The notes under the pieces: model-generated | Databases searched by the model: none | What the model was told of the DNA's origin: nothing | Seen by the model: only the letters and a program-made list of their open reading frames with translations | Translations under genes and position numbers: made by a program | Assembly (NCBI RefSeq): GCF_003003035.1 | Contig: NZ_PVTS01000001.1 | Span: 355,939 to 419,938 of the forward strand | Direction of reading: 5' to 3' | Source of the DNA: Marinilabilia salmonicolor | GTDB lineage: Bacteria > Bacteroidota > Bacteroidia > Bacteroidales > Marinilabiliaceae | Length of the DNA stretch: 64,000 nt | Shown here: positions 62,053 through 64,000 of the stretch, piece after piece | How positions within the stretch are numbered: the first letter of the stretch is position 1 | How the letters are laid out: each line of letters opens with the position of its first letter

Positions 62053-62444
62053 AGGGGTTGCTGAAAAACAATTAAAGAGGTAATAGTAAAAAGATTATAG
62101 TTAATAATTTTATTTAAAGTGCAAGGTTTATCAAGTAAATCTTTCAAAGAGTTTGCACTTGTGGTGGTTAATAATCAAAATATTACTGTTCAAAAGATTT
62201 ATTCTTTAGGTTAAACGATGTTTCCTATTTAAAAGGCGCGGTGGCCTGTCCGTTTTCCGGGTCGGCGGATAGCGGGAAGCCAAAATGGGCGACTTTCATG
62301 GCCTTGCGCAATGGCCGGAAATTTTGGTTTTCGCGGGCGGATAGGTTTAAACGGACTAGATTTTTTTGTTTCTTTTTGGAGCAATGCCAAAAAGAAAAAC
62401 AATAAAGAAATTAAAAATTGGTCTGCTGACTTTTTCAGTAGCCT
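62053..62444 (+). repeat. MITE-like repeat R3, copy b (full length, with terminal inverted repeats)
   Basis: Starts AGGGGTTGCTGAAAAACA and ends GACTTTTTCAGTAGCCT; the reverse complement of the end (AGGCTACTGAAAAAGTC) mirrors the start, forming terminal inverted repeats of the [AG]G..CTGAAAAA kind known from insertion-sequence ends. The first 245 bp equal R3a (4221-4462). There is no transposase reading frame. The segment AGCAATGCCAAAAAGAAAAA appears in the right part. Confidence 0.65.
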
Positions 62445-62619
62445 GTAATTAAACAAATTTATTGGTATGGTGGAACTCGTCTCAAGCAATCGGGACTCGT
62501 TTCATAGTTTGTATTTGAATAAAGTGACAGGCAGGGTTAACAGATGACAATGCTTAATATAAGAAACCGACGGAAAATTGTCAGGTAATAAAACTTAAAA
62601 ATCAGATACGCCTAAGCGA

Positions 62620-63354
62620 TTATACTTCATATTTCTTGAAGAAACTGCTGATTTTCATCTTTATAACACCCCATAAAGCCTCACTGAAGATTCCTCCGCT
62701 CATTTTTGATGCGCCTTCCTGACGATCGGTGAAGATAATGGGCACTTCAATAATCTTGAAGCCATATTTCCAGGTAGAAAACTTCATCTCTATCTGAAAT
62801 CCATATCCTTTGAGACGTATTTTGTCCAGCTTTATGGTTTCCAGCACTTTGCGGTGGTAGCATTTGAACCCGGCGGTAGTATCCATTATTTTCATTCCGG
62901 TAACCAGTCTTACATAAGTGGAAGCAAAATAGGACATTAATACCCTTCCCATAGGCCAGTTCACCACATTTACTCCCGATTTGTACCTGGATCCAATGGC
63001 TAAATCAGCACCATCCTCGGAGCATGCTTTGTACAGGCGGTTTAAATCTTCCGGGTTATGAGAAAAATCGGCATCCATCTCGCAGATGTACTCATATCCT
63101 TTTTCCAGGGCCCATTTAAAACCTGTGATGTAGGCTGTTCCCAGTCCCAATTTGCCTGCTCGTTCCAATAGATGAAGTTCCGGAGCCGATTGCTGCATCT
63201 CTTTTACAATGGACGCGGTTCCATCCGGAGAACCATCGTCTATTATAAGAACGTCAAAAGGGGTGGGTTGGGCAAATACAGCCTTTATAATGGCTTCGAT
63301 ATTTTCCTTTTCATTATAGGTTGGTATGATTACCAGATTTTTTGATTCTGTCAT
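62620..63354 (-). CDS. Polyprenyl-phosphate mannose synthase-like glycosyltransferase
   Basis: A 244-residue GT-A (family 2) enzyme of the dolichyl-phosphate mannosyltransferase type. IPTYNEKENIEAIIKAVF, VLIIDDGSPDGTASIVKEM, GLGTAYITGFKWALEKGYEY, CEMDADFSHNPEDLNRL (the DxD metal site) and DLAIGSRYKSG are diagnostic. No membrane helices are present. It would transfer a sugar from a nucleotide donor to polyprenyl phosphate for lipoprotein or glycan decoration; the sugar is not certain. It is a single gene between a repeat and the rRNA leader. Confidence 0.9.
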   Translation of the reverse strand: MTESKNLVIIPTYNEKENIEAIIKAVFAQPTPFDVLIIDDGSPDGTASIVKEMQQSAPELHLLERAGKLGLGTAYITGFKWALEKGYEYICEMDADFSHNPEDLNRLYKACSEDGADLAIGSRYKSGVNVVNWPMGRVLMSYFASTYVRLVTGMKIMDTTAGFKCYHRKVLETIKLDKIRLKGYGFQIEMKFSTWKYGFKIIEVPIIFTDRQEGASKMSGGIFSEALWGVIKMKISSFFKKYEV

Positions 63355-63461
63355 TTGGCTTGTTGGTATATGAATGTTTGTCGTATTGTTTGTGCGAATT
63401 TACGAATTTAGAACTGGTTAATGGTTCTATATATAAGGTTTTTTGGAGAAGGAGGTTTAAT

Positions 63462-63486
63462 AGCTGATGAGCTGATGAGCTGTTGA
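63462..63486 (+). repeat. Short tandem repeat (AGCTGATG)
   Basis: Two exact 9-nt units AGCTGATGA lie in tandem, followed by a third degenerate unit (GCTGTTGAG) and CTCAACCCTC. It lies upstream of the polyprenyl-phosphate glycosyltransferase gene. Confidence 0.5.
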
Positions 63487-63632
63487 GCTCAACCCTCATT
63501 CCTCAACCCTGATTTCCCCTTGACACTCTCCCCCAAAATTCTTACTTTTACTTTTCTGACATAAAATTTGAGACGTCTATATTTGACCCTCAGCGGGTTG
63601 ACATTTTTTTACACAAATAGATTGAAAAAAGA

Positions 63633-63665
63633 TTTGGAAAAGCGGGAAACAATGCGTTATCTTTG
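63633..63665 (+). promoter_or_regulatory. rRNA operon promoter P1
   Basis: TTTG (63633-63636) and TATCTTTG (63658-63665) are 21 bp apart, a strong Bacteroidota promoter. The downstream G- and C-rich start GCACCCGC fits rRNA promoters of this group. Confidence 0.75.
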
Positions 63666-63771
63666 CACCCGCTTTGCAAGAGAGACCAAGGGGTCCGAGC
63701 GAAAAAGCAGAGCAATCTTTTTGGAGTAAGAGCTGACGAGATCAGCACTTGAAAAAAAGATGAAAAATAAT

Positions 63772-63803
63772 TTTGGCGAAGAAAAATATTTGATTTATCT
63801 TTG
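63772..63803 (+). promoter_or_regulatory. rRNA operon promoter P2
   Basis: TTTG (63772-63775) and TATCTTTG (63796-63803) are 20 bp apart, the second of two tandem promoters, followed by GCACTCGC, nearly the same start as P1. Confidence 0.75.
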
Positions 63804-64000
63804 CACTCGCTTTTGAAAAAAAGCAGGCATCCCGAAGGGGGCCATCGGCCGGTACAGTAGGTTCATGAACGTACTATACGGCAAAAAAAGATCTTTGAAA
63901 TTATTAATGCAAAACCAAAAACAAGGTAAAAGCGGATCCACAAGTCAATTTCAATAATTTGGAGTCGGGATTTTTTGTTTGAGGATATGTTCTTAAAAGA
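63804..64000 (+). other. Leader of an rRNA operon (16S gene beyond the right edge)
   Basis: Behind P2 come the hairpin 63848-63882 (GCCGGTACAGTA against TACTATACGGC, around TTCATGAA) and a boxA-like GATCTTTGAAA at 63890-63900, then AT-rich leader sequence to the edge. No 16S sequence is reached inside the window. Confidence 0.6.

Noticed and set aside
62229..62489. 86-residue reading frame on the minus strand in the R3 repeat (LLFFFLALLQKETKKSS)
   Set aside because: It lies within the non-coding MITE-like element and is a by-product of the repeat; such frames are common spurious annotations in Bacteroidota.

Overview
This window reads as a chromosomal segment of a Bacteroidota bacterium, most likely from the Bacteroidales/Marinilabiliales side. 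The evidence is Bacteroidota-type promoters (TAnnTTTG boxes with TTG/TTTG about 20 bp upstream), a secreted protein ending in a type IX secretion sorting domain, Bacteroidota-style division and envelope gene orders, and lineage-typical protein variants (dihydroorotase with DDQVHFR, MraY with an internal insert). No intact insertion sequence, phage, CRISPR array, toxin-antitoxin pair or recognised defence system is visible. The genes are mostly housekeeping. The unusual content is in the intergenic DNA, which carries several families of palindromic or MITE-like repeats.

Layout. 1-3.6 kb: start of ychF, an ECF sigma / membrane-protein / Spy-like trio, and convergent hutH. 3.9 kb: tRNA-Lys(TTT). 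4.0-4.55 kb: a mosaic of repeats. 4.55-9.4 kb: a MEMO1-AMMECR1 fusion, a membrane-embedded spermidine-synthase-like protein and a degenerate double-hotdog MaoC-like protein. 9.4-10.3 kb: repeats, then an array of a 10-bp motif repeated at exactly 21-bp steps in front of a T9SS cargo gene. 11-19.5 kb: tadA, aspS, an acyltransferase, a carboxymuconolactone-decarboxylase-like gene, miaB, yebC, a universal stress protein and a SPOR protein. 20-27 kb: a long PurF-like amidotransferase, a serine hydrolase, a dihydrolipoamide-dehydrogenase relative without the redox cysteines, and a probable glycine/ornithine-lipid acyltransferase pair (GlsB/GlsA-like).

27.2-43.5 kb is the division and cell wall (dcw) cluster: mraZ-rsmH-ftsL-ftsI-murE-mraY-murD-ftsW-murG-murC-ftsQ-ftsA-ftsZ-yqeY. 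It is tightly packed apart from three palindromic repeats. MurE carries the DNPR signature of a meso-diaminopimelate ligase. 43.5-51.3 kb, on the minus strand, is an envelope-biogenesis group: coaX, an outer-membrane protein, a TPR protein, LptC, a CNNM/CorC protein and a PpiD-like isomerase. It is followed by a PAS response regulator convergent with mfd. 56.3-62 kb: aspartate kinase behind a candidate operator, pncA, and a pyrC-lipoprotein-pncB operon. 62.0-64 kb: a MITE-like repeat, a dolichyl-phosphate-mannose-synthase-type glycosyltransferase, and tandem promoters plus leader of an rRNA operon whose 16S gene lies beyond the window.

Best leads: the 21-bp-phased motif array at 10.18-10.25 kb; two palindromic repeat families that sit against start codons; and three proteins that keep an enzyme fold but lose key residues (the Lpd-like, spermidine-synthase-like and MaoC-like proteins). 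All similarity statements come from reading the sequence by eye; no database search was run.
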